The notes under the pieces: generated by a model | What the model saw: the letters and a program-made list of their open reading frames with translations, nothing else | Told to the model about the DNA's origin: nothing | The model's database searches: none | Source: Pseudomonadota bacterium | GTDB lineage: Bacteria; Pseudomonadota; Gammaproteobacteria; Burkholderiales; Burkholderiaceae_C | Direction of reading: 5' to 3' | DNA length: 64,000 nucleotides | Assembly: GCA_022566735.1 (NCBI GenBank) | Contig: JADFIG010000006.1 | Location: 114,965-178,964 of the forward strand | Made by a program: the position numbers and the translations under genes | Part shown: positions 1 through 8,584 of the stretch, piece by piece | Position numbering within the stretch: position 1 is the first letter of the stretch | Layout of the letters: the number at the start of each line of letters is the position of its first letter

Positions 1-526
1 CGACGGATGGCGGTGTGGGGGCTGCGGGTGACGCGGGCGCAACGGAGGCGGCATCGCGCGGGAGTTCCTGTGTCTTGCCAGGCGTGACAAGCGCGTTGCT
101 GACCAGGGTCACGAGTTTGTGGCCCAGCTCAGAGGCGACCTGGGCGGCCTGCTGCCACGTGCCATCCACGCCATGCACCCAGACCTTGATGTCGGTGCGA
201 TGGCTGGCGGTGACGACCGTGGGGACCAGGCCATTCTGGTCGGTGGCGCCTTGCCGCACGCGCCCATCGAACTCGATGCGATAGCGCAGGTTCTGGATGG
301 GGTGTCGCAGGGCGTCCAGGAACAGCACGCTGACGCCGAAGGCCGAGGCTTCGGACAGGTACAGCGTTTGGCCGACGCGCAGCCGATGGGCGTCTTTGAG
401 GGCGTTGATGCGTTGGAGGTCCGCCGTGCTGCGTCCGCACCGGTTGGCGATCCCGCTCAGGGTGTCGCCACGCCGCACGAAGTAAGGGTCACTCGGTTGA
501 GGAGTTGGCGCATCACGCATCGTCAT
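1..526 (-). CDS. LysM domain protein, probable T6SS-associated, partial (C-terminus beyond window)
   Basis: The gene runs off the left edge, so only about the first 175 residues are visible. It starts at ATG 526 (or ATG 520, two codons on) and overlaps the end of vgrG by 14 bases, so the two are translationally coupled. Residues about 15-57 form a LysM peptidoglycan-binding module (YFVRRGDTLSGIA, then an INAL segment and a LRVGQTLYL end). A beta-rich Ig-like stretch follows (about 60-135: FLDALRHPIQNLRYRIEFDG, TDQNGLVP). The visible part ends in a Pro/Ala/Ser-rich linker, as found before a separate C-terminal domain. Genes directly behind vgrG often encode spike cargo or adaptors, so a cell-wall-targeted effector is a reasonable inference. 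The deciding C-terminal domain is not in the window. Confidence 0.75.
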   Translation of the reverse strand, partial: MTMRDAPTPQPSDPYFVRRGDTLSGIANRCGRSTADLQRINALKDAHRLRVGQTLYLSEASAFGVSVLFLDALRHPIQNLRYRIEFDGRVRQGATDQNGLVPTVVTASHRTDIKVWVHGVDGTWQQAAQVASELGHKLVTLVSNALVTPGKTQELPRDAASVAPASPAAPTPPSV

Positions 527-3479
527 CTCCGGGACTGTCTGCTTCGCTGTCCGGTCTGGCGGGAAAGGCGAGGTCGATGGATTCTTCAATCTGCCAGGCC
601 GGGCCCGCATGGCGTTGCCAGTAACCGAGCTCGGTGATCCGATCGGCGGTGGCGGTCACTGTGGGGCTGAGGTCCTGGGGGCGCGAACCTGTGGCCAGCG
701 GGTGTGGCCCGGCGTAGGCGGTGGTGTCAGCCCCCAGGCGGAAAGGCAGCCAGTCATCGGGCCAGTCGGTGTGGCTCAAGGCTTCGCCAAATGCCATGGC
801 TGGGGCGGTGCCCCGCAGGGGCAGCGGCGAAGGCGTGGGCAGGTGCAGGTCGTCTCTGCGCCCGCTGCCTCCGCCCGCCAACTCTTTCGCGCTGCCTCGA
901 AACCTCGCCGCCCCGCTCGTGCCCAGCTCGATGTTGCCGCCGTCGATCAGCAGGTAGCTGCCCGCGCCGTTGAGGACGATGCGCTGCGGGGCACTGAGGT
1001 GCACGCTGGCCTGGGTGCTTTGCATGTCCACCGCCTGCTTGGCCGTGATGTTCAGGGCGGCGCTCTGGGCCTGCACGTTGACGTTGCCGCTGGCCGCATG
1101 CAGGCGGATGCCGGTGTCCTGGGCGGGGTGTGGCGGGTCACTGGCCTGCCCCCGCGTGAACAGGCCGATGCCGTCCTTGGCGGCCCAGGCGTGGTGGCGT
1201 TGGGCGAGCAACTGGGTGCTTTGCCCGCTGGTCAGGGTGAGGTGCTGGCCGCAGCCCAGCACGGTGTGCGCGGGCGTGGCGCTGTGCACATCGGCCGCGG
1301 CGCTGAGGACGAGGTCCGGGCGCCCGGTGGTGGCGATGCTGCCGTGGTCGGAGGTGGCGCTGGCGCCCAGGCTGCTCAGCGTGGCCTGCAGGGCCTGCCG
1401 GGCGGGCAGCTGCGCTGGCGTGGCCTCGCCGGGCAGCTGCGTGTGCTGGGCCTGCGCGTGGGTGTGCAGAGCCTGCAGCAGCTCGGCATGGGCCTGCAAT
1501 TGCGCGCGGGCTTCGCGGGTGTCGGCGGGTTGGGCCTGGGCGGTGGTGCCTCCGGGCTGGGGGTGGGTGCTCAGGTGCAGGCCGCGGCCCGCGCGCAGGG
1601 CCGCCTGGGCCTGGGTGTGCAGCTCCAGGCCGTGGCCGCGTGCTCGCAAGCGCTGGTTGCCGTCTTGCTGGAGCAGGTGGCCCATCTGAAGCCAGCTTTG
1701 CGCCTGGGTGGTGTGCAGCATCACACGGCCCTGGCCGGCGGTGTCGTCCATCACCAGCTGGTTGTGGCCGCCCCCGCCGGAGCGGGAGGTGGCCAGGCTC
1801 TGGCTGCGCAGGCCGCTCAGGGTGGCGGCGTGGGCGTTGCCGCTGAACCAGGCGGGCGCATTGCCCGTGGCGGTGGCGGCGCCCGAAGCCACCGCATTGC
1901 CTGGCGCGTCGGCCAGGCCCCGTCCGTTGTAGACGGCGCCGAGCACCACGGGCCGGTCGATGTCGCCATCCAGGAAGGTCACGACCACCTCCTGGCCCAG
2001 GCGGGGGATGAACACGCCGCCCCAGTTGTCGCCTGCCCAGGCCTGGGCCACGCGCACCCAGGTGCCGCAGGCCTCGCTGGCCGGGGCGTTGCAGCGCTCG
2101 GGGGCAGTGGGGTGGGTCAGGCGGTGGCTGCTGTGGGTGCCGCGCTGCCAGTGGAATTGCACCTTGATGCGGCCGTCGCGGTCGGTGTGGGTGGCCTGAT
2201 CAGATCGGCCCAGGCCGACCACGATGGCGGTCTGCACGCCGGGCGCGAGGGGCTTGGGCGGGGTGGCCATGCGCACGGGGACCTGGCTGCGCTGGGCCAG
2301 CACGCGGGCCTGGTAGATCGGCTCGTCGCTGCCGTTGGCGTGCCGGTGCGGTGAGGGGGTGTGGCCGTGCGCACGGTGACCTGGCTGCGCCACATCGATG
2401 TTGTTGCGGGCGGTGTGCGTCACGCGCAGCACGACGAACTCATCGCGGTCGGGGCGGCCGCTGTGCTGTGGGTGGTCGCTCAGCGTGAAGGTGGTGGCGG
2501 GCGCGAGGGTGCGCACCGTGCCCAGGCCTTCGAACTGCTTGCGCAGGGCTTGCCGGGCGTCGAGCTGGAGGCGGGCATGGCGCTCGGCCTCGGCCGCGCT
2601 GGCATGGACATACGCGCCGGGCTGCGTGCGCAGCGTCAGGGAGTGGGTCTGCCCGTGGGCCGCGTCGACCTCGGCGAGGGCAGCATGGTTGCGCACCTGG
2701 CGGTGGTCCCAGCTGGCGGTGTGCAGGGCGGTGGGGCCCAGGCGGCGCACGCCGCTCCAGCGCGTGAGGCTGTCTTCCGCCAGGGTGGCGCCGGACTGGG
2801 TGCAGCGCACCCGGGGCTGGGCGTTCGGCGCAAAGGCCTGGGGGTGGTCGGCGATGACCACGGTGTGCTGGCCCAGCGTCCCGCCTTCGGCGCTGTGCTC
2901 GACCCAGGCGAACAGGCCTTCTTCCGCCCACAGCCGGGACAGGAAGGCCAGGTCGGATTCGTGCCACTGCGTGCACAGCGAGCGGCGGGGCAGGGCGTCG
3001 CGCCGGGCCACGTCGATGCGCCAGGCGGGCTGCAGCGCGCCCTGGCCCTGGTGGTCGGCAAACACGGCTTCGGTGATGTCCAGCACGTCCATGTCCTGGA
3101 AGACCCAGGCCTGGACGCGCAGGCCCAGCCAGTGCAGCCAGGGGTCGATGTGCAGGCGCCAGCGCGTCAGGCCGCCATCGGCCCCCAGGCAGGCGATGTG
3201 GCTGATGTGGCCGTGGAACGGGCGCCAGCCCTGGGTGGTCTGCCACTCCAGCCGTGCGGCCTGGCCCAGCAGCCCGGCGGGGTCCAGGTCGGTGCGCGGG
3301 CTCAGGGCCGTGAGGGCGATGTGGCAGCCGGCCTGCAGGGGTGCTTCGGCACAGGGCAGCAGGCCCTCGTGGAGTGTGAGGCGCTCGGCCAGCAGGGCGT
3401 CGGGGCCCAGCGGGGTGTGCAGGCGCAGCAGGCGGGTGCGCTGGTCCGGCGCGAACGGGATGCCGCTGAGGTCGGTCAT
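513..3479 (-). CDS. vgrG: type VI secretion system tip protein VgrG
   Basis: This 988-residue protein forms the trimeric spike at the tip of the T6SS Hcp tube. The N-terminal half matches the phage gpD/gp27-like hub (residues about 20-380, with LFAWVEH and DEFVVLRVTHTARN). A gp5-type OB fold follows at about 435-530 (DGRIKVQFHWQRG, WVRVAQAWAGDNWG, GQEVVVTFLDGD). A DUF2345 beta-prism region lies at about 650-830 (NVNVQAQSAALNITAK, RIVLNGAGSYL). The C-terminal 120 residues (LPTPSPLPLRG, then an acidic tail) are low in recognisable motifs. Start ATG 3479 follows an AGGGACC-like leader. It is the first gene of a pair with the LysM protein. No other T6SS structural gene is present, so this is probably a vgrG island rather than the main cluster. 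Confidence 0.93.
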   Translation of the reverse strand: MTDLSGIPFAPDQRTRLLRLHTPLGPDALLAERLTLHEGLLPCAEAPLQAGCHIALTALSPRTDLDPAGLLGQAARLEWQTTQGWRPFHGHISHIACLGADGGLTRWRLHIDPWLHWLGLRVQAWVFQDMDVLDITEAVFADHQGQGALQPAWRIDVARRDALPRRSLCTQWHESDLAFLSRLWAEEGLFAWVEHSAEGGTLGQHTVVIADHPQAFAPNAQPRVRCTQSGATLAEDSLTRWSGVRRLGPTALHTASWDHRQVRNHAALAEVDAAHGQTHSLTLRTQPGAYVHASAAEAERHARLQLDARQALRKQFEGLGTVRTLAPATTFTLSDHPQHSGRPDRDEFVVLRVTHTARNNIDVAQPGHRAHGHTPSPHRHANGSDEPIYQARVLAQRSQVPVRMATPPKPLAPGVQTAIVVGLGRSDQATHTDRDGRIKVQFHWQRGTHSSHRLTHPTAPERCNAPASEACGTWVRVAQAWAGDNWGGVFIPRLGQEVVVTFLDGDIDRPVVLGAVYNGRGLADAPGNAVASGAATATGNAPAWFSGNAHAATLSGLRSQSLATSRSGGGGHNQLVMDDTAGQGRVMLHTTQAQSWLQMGHLLQQDGNQRLRARGHGLELHTQAQAALRAGRGLHLSTHPQPGGTTAQAQPADTREARAQLQAHAELLQALHTHAQAQHTQLPGEATPAQLPARQALQATLSSLGASATSDHGSIATTGRPDLVLSAAADVHSATPAHTVLGCGQHLTLTSGQSTQLLAQRHHAWAAKDGIGLFTRGQASDPPHPAQDTGIRLHAASGNVNVQAQSAALNITAKQAVDMQSTQASVHLSAPQRIVLNGAGSYLLIDGGNIELGTSGAARFRGSAKELAGGGSGRRDDLHLPTPSPLPLRGTAPAMAFGEALSHTDWPDDWLPFRLGADTTAYAGPHPLATGSRPQDLSPTVTATADRITELGYWQRHAGPAWQIEESIDLAFPARPDSEADSPGDDDA

Positions 3480-3666
3480 GGGAGGTCCCTGATGTGGCCC
3501 GGCCGGGGTCAGGCGCCACCGGCCGTGGTGCCCGGCAAGTTAGCGCAAAAGCCGCCGCTGCCGCGCGCCGCTCCCCCGCATGGGGGCCTTCTGCGCCCCA
3601 TCAAAGTGCAAGCATTTGTGAGGTGGGTGGGCCGGGGCGGTGCGGTCCATGGGCCGTCCGGCCGGG

Positions 3667-3701
3667 TTGACAGGCGGCGGTGCTTTGGCACACTGGTTGC
3701 A
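3667..3701 (+). promoter_or_regulatory. candidate puu promoter: sigma70-like and overlapping sigma54-like elements
   Basis: TTGACA at 3667-3672 and CACACT at 3689-3694 (16-base spacer) could form a sigma70 promoter. The same stretch holds TGGCAC-N5-TTGCA (3686-3701), with GG at 3687-3688 and GC at 3699-3700 exactly 10 bases apart, the sigma54 -24/-12 pattern. A sigma54 start near 3712 would leave almost no leader before ATG 3714 and would exclude the AAGG ribosome site at 3706-3709. The sigma70 reading fits the start codon better. Confidence 0.4.
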
Positions 3702-3713
3702 ACGCAAGGTGTC

Positions 3714-4550
3714 ATGGGTTCGAAATTGAGTCACGCACCGCGGGTGCTGGTGCCCTCGTGTCAGAGGGTGCTGGGCCGCCATCCCTTCCATGTCGTGGGC
3801 AGGAAATACGTCGAGGCGGTGCGCCTGGCGGGGGCCGTGCCATTGATGGTGCCGGGCGCCACCGAGGCCGAGTTGCCGGCCCTGCTGGACATCACCGACG
3901 GGGTCTTGCTGACCGGCTCGCCTTCCAACGTCCACCCGGCGCACTTTGACGAAGACGTGCTGGACGAGGCCCTGCCGCTGGACGCGGAGCGCGATGCCTG
4001 GACGCTGGCCCTCATCCGCGCGGCGCTGGCGCGGGGCATCCCGCTGCTGGGCATCTGCCGGGGCCTGCAGGAGGTCAACGTGGCCCTGGGCGGCTCCCTG
4101 CACCAGGCCGTGCACCGCCAGCCGGGTTTCATGGACCACCGCGGCGACGGCACCTTGCCGGTGGCGCAGGAATATGGCCAGGCCCATCCGGTGCTCATCC
4201 AGCATGGCGGCGTGCTCGACCCGATCTTGCGGGGCCTGCCCGAGGGCGTCCGCCGCGGCGATCAGGTCATGGTCAACAGCCTGCACGGCCAGGGCGTCAA
4301 GCGCCTGGCGCAGGGGCTGCGCGTGGAGGCCATCGCCCCCGATGGCGTGGTCGAGGCCTTCAGCCAGCCCGGCGGGGGCTTCAACCTGTGCCTGCAGTGG
4401 CACCCCGAGTGGCTGGCCGCGGACAACCCGGTGTCCCTGCGCATCTTCCAGGCCTTTGGCGAGGCCTGCCGCGCCCACCAGGCGGCCCGGGAGCGGTGCT
4501 CGCCGCCCTGTCCTCCGATGTCTTCCTCACCGCCCGCCACGTCGGGTTGA
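3714..4550 (+). CDS. puuD: gamma-glutamyl-gamma-aminobutyrate hydrolase family protein (PuuD-type)
   Basis: Class I glutamine amidotransferase fold of 278 residues. It is predicted to hydrolyse gamma-glutamyl-GABA to glutamate and GABA, the last step of the gamma-glutamylated putrescine route. The nucleophile Cys is in LLGICRGLQEVN, followed by ALGGSLHQ. The catalytic His-Glu pair is in QWHPEW near the C-terminus, and VNSLHGQG and SPDG/VEAFS-type motifs are typical of PuuD. ATG 3714 has a weak AAGG site four bases upstream. The frame is open far upstream, but those codons look non-coding and E. coli PuuD begins at a similar point. It is 32 bases before the PuuA-type gene and begins the polyamine operon. 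Confidence 0.88.
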   Translation: MGSKLSHAPRVLVPSCQRVLGRHPFHVVGRKYVEAVRLAGAVPLMVPGATEAELPALLDITDGVLLTGSPSNVHPAHFDEDVLDEALPLDAERDAWTLALIRAALARGIPLLGICRGLQEVNVALGGSLHQAVHRQPGFMDHRGDGTLPVAQEYGQAHPVLIQHGGVLDPILRGLPEGVRRGDQVMVNSLHGQGVKRLAQGLRVEAIAPDGVVEAFSQPGGGFNLCLQWHPEWLAADNPVSLRIFQAFGEACRAHQAARERCSPPCPPMSSSPPATSG

Positions 4551-4582
4551 GTCCACGGTTTCCGCAACCCACCAGGTGCCCC

Positions 4583-5950
4583 ATGCCCAACAAGGTCCCC
4601 GGCAGTTTCAGCGAACTGGAGCAATGGCTCAATGAGCGGCGGGTCACCGAGATCGAGTGCCTGGTGCCCGACCTGACCGGGGTGGCGCGGGGCAAGATCC
4701 TGCCGCGCGAGAAGTTCACCGAAGACCGCGGCATGCGCCTGCCCGAAGGCATCGTCGCCATCGGCGTGACGGGGGAGTTCCCGGCCAGCGGGCCGTACTA
4801 CGACGTGATCGGGCCGACCGACCGCGACATGCACCTGCAGCCCGACCCGGCCACGGTGCGCATCGTGCCCTGGGCCAGCGACCCGACGGCCCAGGTCATC
4901 CACGACTGCTTCGACCGCGAAGGGCGGCTCATCCCCTACGCGCCGCGCTCGGTGCTCAGGCGCGTCTGCCAGCTCTATGCCGACCAGGGCTGGTCGCCGG
5001 TGGTGGCGCCGGAGCTGGAGTTCTACCTGATCGAGCGCAGCACCGACCCCAACACGCCCTTGCGGCCGCCGCGGGGGCGCAGCGGGCGGGCGGAGACCTC
5101 GCGCCAGGCCTATTCCATCGACGCGGTCAACGAGTTCGATCCGCTGTTCGAAGACATCTACGCCTACTGCGAGCAGATGGAGCTCAACGTCGACACCCTG
5201 ATCCACGAGGTCGGCGCCGGGCAGATGGAGATCAACTTCTTCCACGACCATCCGCTGGGCCTGGCCGACGAGGTGTTTTTCTTCAAGCGCACCATCCGCG
5301 AGGCCGCGCTGCGCCACGAGATGTACGCCACCTTCATGGCCAAGCCCATGGCCAACGAGCCCGGCAGCGCCATGCATGTGCACCACAGCATCAACGACGT
5401 GGCCACCGGGCGCAACCTGTTCAGCAACGCCGATGGCAGCCCGTCCCGGGCCTTCTACTGGTTCATCGGCGGCTTGCAGCGCTACGTGCCCGCGGCCATG
5501 GCCCTGTTCGCGCCGTACGTGAACAGCTACCGCCGCCTGGTGCGCTCGAACGCGGCGCCCATCAACATCCAGTGGGGTGTGGACAACCGCACCGTGGGCA
5601 TCCGCGCGCCGGTGGCCACGCCCGCGTCGCGCCGCATCGAGAACCGTGTCATCGGGGCCGATGCCAACCCCTACGTGGCCCTGGCCGCCACCCTGGCCTG
5701 CGGCTACCTGGGCATGACACGGCAGATCGATCCCACGCCGGAGTGCCGCGGCGATGCCTACCTCGGCGATTACCAACTGCCCCGCAGCCTGGGCGAGGCC
5801 CTGGCGCTGTTGCGCGACCAGGCCGATCTGGCCGAGGTGCTGGGCCAGGACTTCGTGACCATCTACAGCGAGATCAAGGAAGTCGAGCACGCCGAGTTCA
5901 TGAAGGTGATTTCGCCGTGGGAGCGCGAGCACCTGCTGCTGCACGTCTGA
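4583..5950 (+). CDS. puuA: glutamine synthetase family protein, probable gamma-glutamylputrescine synthetase (PuuA-type)
   Basis: Glutamine synthetase-fold ligase of 455 residues. It is expected to couple glutamate to putrescine with ATP in the cytoplasm. N-terminal beta-grasp region: CLVPDLTGVARGKILP. Catalytic domain motifs are VVAPELEFYL, VGAGQMEINFFHD, HVHHSINDVATGRNLF, SNAAPINIQWG and ANPYVALAATLACGYLG. It is near the length of E. coli PuuA, and the adjacency to PuuD and a polyamine importer argues against a role in ammonia assimilation. The start ATG 4583 was chosen because NKVPGSFSELEQWL is the normal N-terminus. The open frame upstream reads into the end of puuD in another frame. Confidence 0.87.
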   Translation: MPNKVPGSFSELEQWLNERRVTEIECLVPDLTGVARGKILPREKFTEDRGMRLPEGIVAIGVTGEFPASGPYYDVIGPTDRDMHLQPDPATVRIVPWASDPTAQVIHDCFDREGRLIPYAPRSVLRRVCQLYADQGWSPVVAPELEFYLIERSTDPNTPLRPPRGRSGRAETSRQAYSIDAVNEFDPLFEDIYAYCEQMELNVDTLIHEVGAGQMEINFFHDHPLGLADEVFFFKRTIREAALRHEMYATFMAKPMANEPGSAMHVHHSINDVATGRNLFSNADGSPSRAFYWFIGGLQRYVPAAMALFAPYVNSYRRLVRSNAAPINIQWGVDNRTVGIRAPVATPASRRIENRVIGADANPYVALAATLACGYLGMTRQIDPTPECRGDAYLGDYQLPRSLGEALALLRDQADLAEVLGQDFVTIYSEIKEVEHAEFMKVISPWEREHLLLHV

Positions 5951-5965
5951 CCCCCAGGAGCCCCC

Positions 5966-7366
5966 ATGCCCCCCCAGTTCGAACACAGCACCGCCGAGTG
6001 GCAGGCCCTGGACGCCGCCCACCACCTGCATCCCTTCACCGATTTCCAGGCCCTGGCGAAGAAGGGCACGCGCGTCATCGAGCGCGGTGAGGGCGTGTGG
6101 TTGTGGGACACCGATGGCCAGCGCATCTTCGATGCCATGAGCGGCCTGTGGTGCGTCAACGTGGGCTACGGACAGCAGGCGCTCATCGACGCGGCCACCG
6201 AGCAGTTGCGCCGCCTGCCGTTCTACAACTCCTTCTTCCAGACGACGACGCCGCCGGCCATCGCGCTGTCGCACAAGCTCGCGCAGATCAGCCCGCCGCA
6301 GTTCAACCATGTCTTCTACGGCAGCTCGGGCTCGGAGAGCAACGACACCGTGGTGCGCATGGTGCGTCGCCACTGGGACATCCTGGGGCAGCCGCAGCGC
6401 CAGACCATCATCAGCCGCTTCAATGCCTACCATGGCTCGACCATGGCAGGCGCCTCGCTGGGCGGCATGAAGGACATGCACGCGCAAGGCGGCCTGCCCA
6501 TCCCCGGCATCGTGCACATCGACCAGCCCAGCTTCGCACTGCATGGCCGACCGGGCGAAAGCCGCGAGGCCTTCGGGCTGCGCGCCGCGCGCTGGCTGGA
6601 AGACAAGGTCGCCGAGGTGGGCGCGGACAAGGTGGCGGCCTTCATCGGCGAGCCGGTGCAGGGCGCGGGCGGCGTCATCATCCCGCCCGAAACGTACTGG
6701 CCGGAGATCCAGCGCATCTGCGATCGCCACGGCATCCTGCTGGTGTCCGACGAGGTCATCTGCGGCTTCGGGCGCACCGGGCACTGGTTTGGCTGCGAGC
6801 GCTTCGGCTTCCGGCCCGACCTCATGACCTTCGCCAAGGGCGTGACCTCAGGCTACATCCCGCTGGGCGGGGTGATGGTGGGCGACCGCGTCGCCAAGGT
6901 GCTCATCGAGCAAGGCGGCGAGTTCAGCCACGGCTACACCTACAGCGGCCACCCGGTGGCCTGTGCGGTGGCGCTGGCCAACATCGACCTGATCGAGCGC
7001 GAGGGCCTGGTGCAACGCGTGCACGACGACACCGGCCCCTACCTGGCACAGCGCTTCGCCGAGCTGCTGGCGCACCCGCTGGTGGGCGAGGCCGAGACCT
7101 GCGGCATGCTGGGCGCGCTGCGCCTGGTGCGCCGCAAGGCGGAGGGCGACGCACCGGCCCAGCCCTTCGACGCGGCCCTGGGCGTGGGCATGGTCTGCCG
7201 CGGCCATTGCTTCGACAACGGCCTGGTCATGCGCGCGGTGGGCGACCGCATGGTCGTGGCGCCGCCGCTGGTGATGACGCGCGAACTCATCGACGAGTTG
7301 ATGACACGCATCGTCCGCTGTCTGGACCTCAGCTGGGCCGATTTGCAACAGCGTGGCTGGGTGTGA
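5966..7366 (+). CDS. class III PLP-dependent aminotransferase, probable polyamine:pyruvate aminotransferase (SpuC-like)
   Basis: A 466-residue omega-aminotransferase. It has the expected class III motifs: WLWDTDGQRIFDAMSGLWCV near the N-terminus, YHGSTMAGASLGG, EPVQGAGGVIIPP, SDEVICGFGRTG, and the PLP lysine in MTFAKGVTSGYIPLGG. It sits 15 bases after puuA with an AGGAG site. Known relatives in polyamine operons (SpuC of Pseudomonas) transaminate putrescine or spermidine. No PuuB-type flavin oxidase is in the window, so this enzyme may supply the aldehyde instead. The exact amine substrate cannot be read from the sequence. Confidence 0.85.
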   Translation: MPPQFEHSTAEWQALDAAHHLHPFTDFQALAKKGTRVIERGEGVWLWDTDGQRIFDAMSGLWCVNVGYGQQALIDAATEQLRRLPFYNSFFQTTTPPAIALSHKLAQISPPQFNHVFYGSSGSESNDTVVRMVRRHWDILGQPQRQTIISRFNAYHGSTMAGASLGGMKDMHAQGGLPIPGIVHIDQPSFALHGRPGESREAFGLRAARWLEDKVAEVGADKVAAFIGEPVQGAGGVIIPPETYWPEIQRICDRHGILLVSDEVICGFGRTGHWFGCERFGFRPDLMTFAKGVTSGYIPLGGVMVGDRVAKVLIEQGGEFSHGYTYSGHPVACAVALANIDLIEREGLVQRVHDDTGPYLAQRFAELLAHPLVGEAETCGMLGALRLVRRKAEGDAPAQPFDAALGVGMVCRGHCFDNGLVMRAVGDRMVVAPPLVMTRELIDELMTRIVRCLDLSWADLQQRGWV

Positions 7367-7483
7367 CTGGCCTTGCCGCGGTGCCCGAATTACAGTGGGA
7401 TCGACGATGTCGGCCCGCGTCTTGCATGCGGTCCTGCCTGAAGCTGGCCCCGTGATGCCCGTGCAGCCAAGGAGATGAAGACC

Positions 7484-8581
7484 ATGATGAAGACGTCGCG
7501 CCTGATGCTGGCAAGCGCCCTGGCCCTGCTGGCGGCCACCGGCCATGCCGAAGAGGAGAAGGTGCTCAACATCTACAACTGGTCGAACTACATCGCGCCA
7601 GACACCATCGCCAATTTCGAGAAGGAGACGGGCATCAAGGTGCGCTACGACGTCTTCGATGCCAACGAGATCGTCCACGCCAAGCTGGTGGCCGGCAAGA
7701 CGGGCTACGACATCGTGGTGCCCTCGTCCTACTGGGCGCGCCTGCAGGCCGACGGCGGGCTGCTGCAGAAGCTCGACAAGGCCAGGCTGCCCAACCTCAA
7801 GAACCTCGACCCGGCCTTCCAGGCCCAACTCGCGCGGCTGGACCCGGGCAACCAGTACATGGTGGACTGGTTGTGGGGCTACACCACGGTGGGCATCAAC
7901 GTCGACAAGGTCAAGGCCGCGCTGGGCGGGCCGCTGCCGGACAACGTCTGGGACCTGGTCTTCAAGCCCGAGTACATCAGCAAGCTCAAGGGCTGCGGGG
8001 TGTCCTTCCTGGACTCGCCCACCGAGGTCGTGCCCGCGGCCCTGCACTACCTGGGCAAGCCGGCCTTCAGCAAGAACATCTCCGACTACAACCTGGTGCC
8101 GCCGCTGCTCAAGGCCATCCGGCCCTACGTGACGCTGTTCAGCTCCAGCGGCTACATCAACGACCTGGCCAACGGCTCGATCTGCCTGGCCTTCGGCTAC
8201 TCGGGCGACATCAACATCGCCAGGAACCGCGCGATCGAGGGCAAGACCGGCCAGCACATCCAGACCCTGGTGCCCAGGACCGGTGGCGTCATCTTCATGG
8301 ACACCATGGTGATCCCGGCCGATGCGCCCCACCCGGACAACGCGCACAAGTGGATGAACTACATCATGCGCCCCGAGGTGCACGCGGCCCTGACCAACAA
8401 GGTGTTCTACGCCAACCCCAATGCGGCGGCACGCAAGCTGGTCAAGCCGGAGATCGCCAGCGACCCGGCGGTCTACCCGACCGAGGACGACATGAAGCGC
8501 ATGGCCCTGCCGGACGCCGTCAACAACGACATCCGCCGCCAGATGACGCGCATCTACACCTCCTTCAAGACGGGGCTGTGA
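7484..8581 (+). CDS. potF: polyamine ABC transporter periplasmic substrate-binding protein (PotF-like)
   Basis: Periplasmic spermidine/putrescine binding protein of about 365 residues. A signal peptide of about 20 residues ends at ATGHA. The mature start EKVLNIYNWSNYIAPDTIA is the PotF/PotD signature, followed by GYDIVVPSSYW, WLWGYTTVGIN and LAFGYSGDINIA. Two starts are possible. ATG 7475 directly abuts the AAGGAG site at 7469-7474, so ATG 7484, nine bases from that site, is preferred. It opens the potFGHI unit, three bases before the ATPase gene, and delivers polyamine to the PotHI-type permeases. Confidence 0.93.
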   Translation: MMKTSRLMLASALALLAATGHAEEEKVLNIYNWSNYIAPDTIANFEKETGIKVRYDVFDANEIVHAKLVAGKTGYDIVVPSSYWARLQADGGLLQKLDKARLPNLKNLDPAFQAQLARLDPGNQYMVDWLWGYTTVGINVDKVKAALGGPLPDNVWDLVFKPEYISKLKGCGVSFLDSPTEVVPAALHYLGKPAFSKNISDYNLVPPLLKAIRPYVTLFSSSGYINDLANGSICLAFGYSGDINIARNRAIEGKTGQHIQTLVPRTGGVIFMDTMVIPADAPHPDNAHKWMNYIMRPEVHAALTNKVFYANPNAAARKLVKPEIASDPAVYPTEDDMKRMALPDAVNNDIRRQMTRIYTSFKTGL

Positions 8582-8584
8582 GCC

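Noticed and set aside
609..2354. Long open frame on + strand antisense to vgrG
   Set aside because: High-GC shadow frame. Its protein is Gly/Ala/Val-rich low-complexity with no motif, while vgrG on the other strand is clearly coding.
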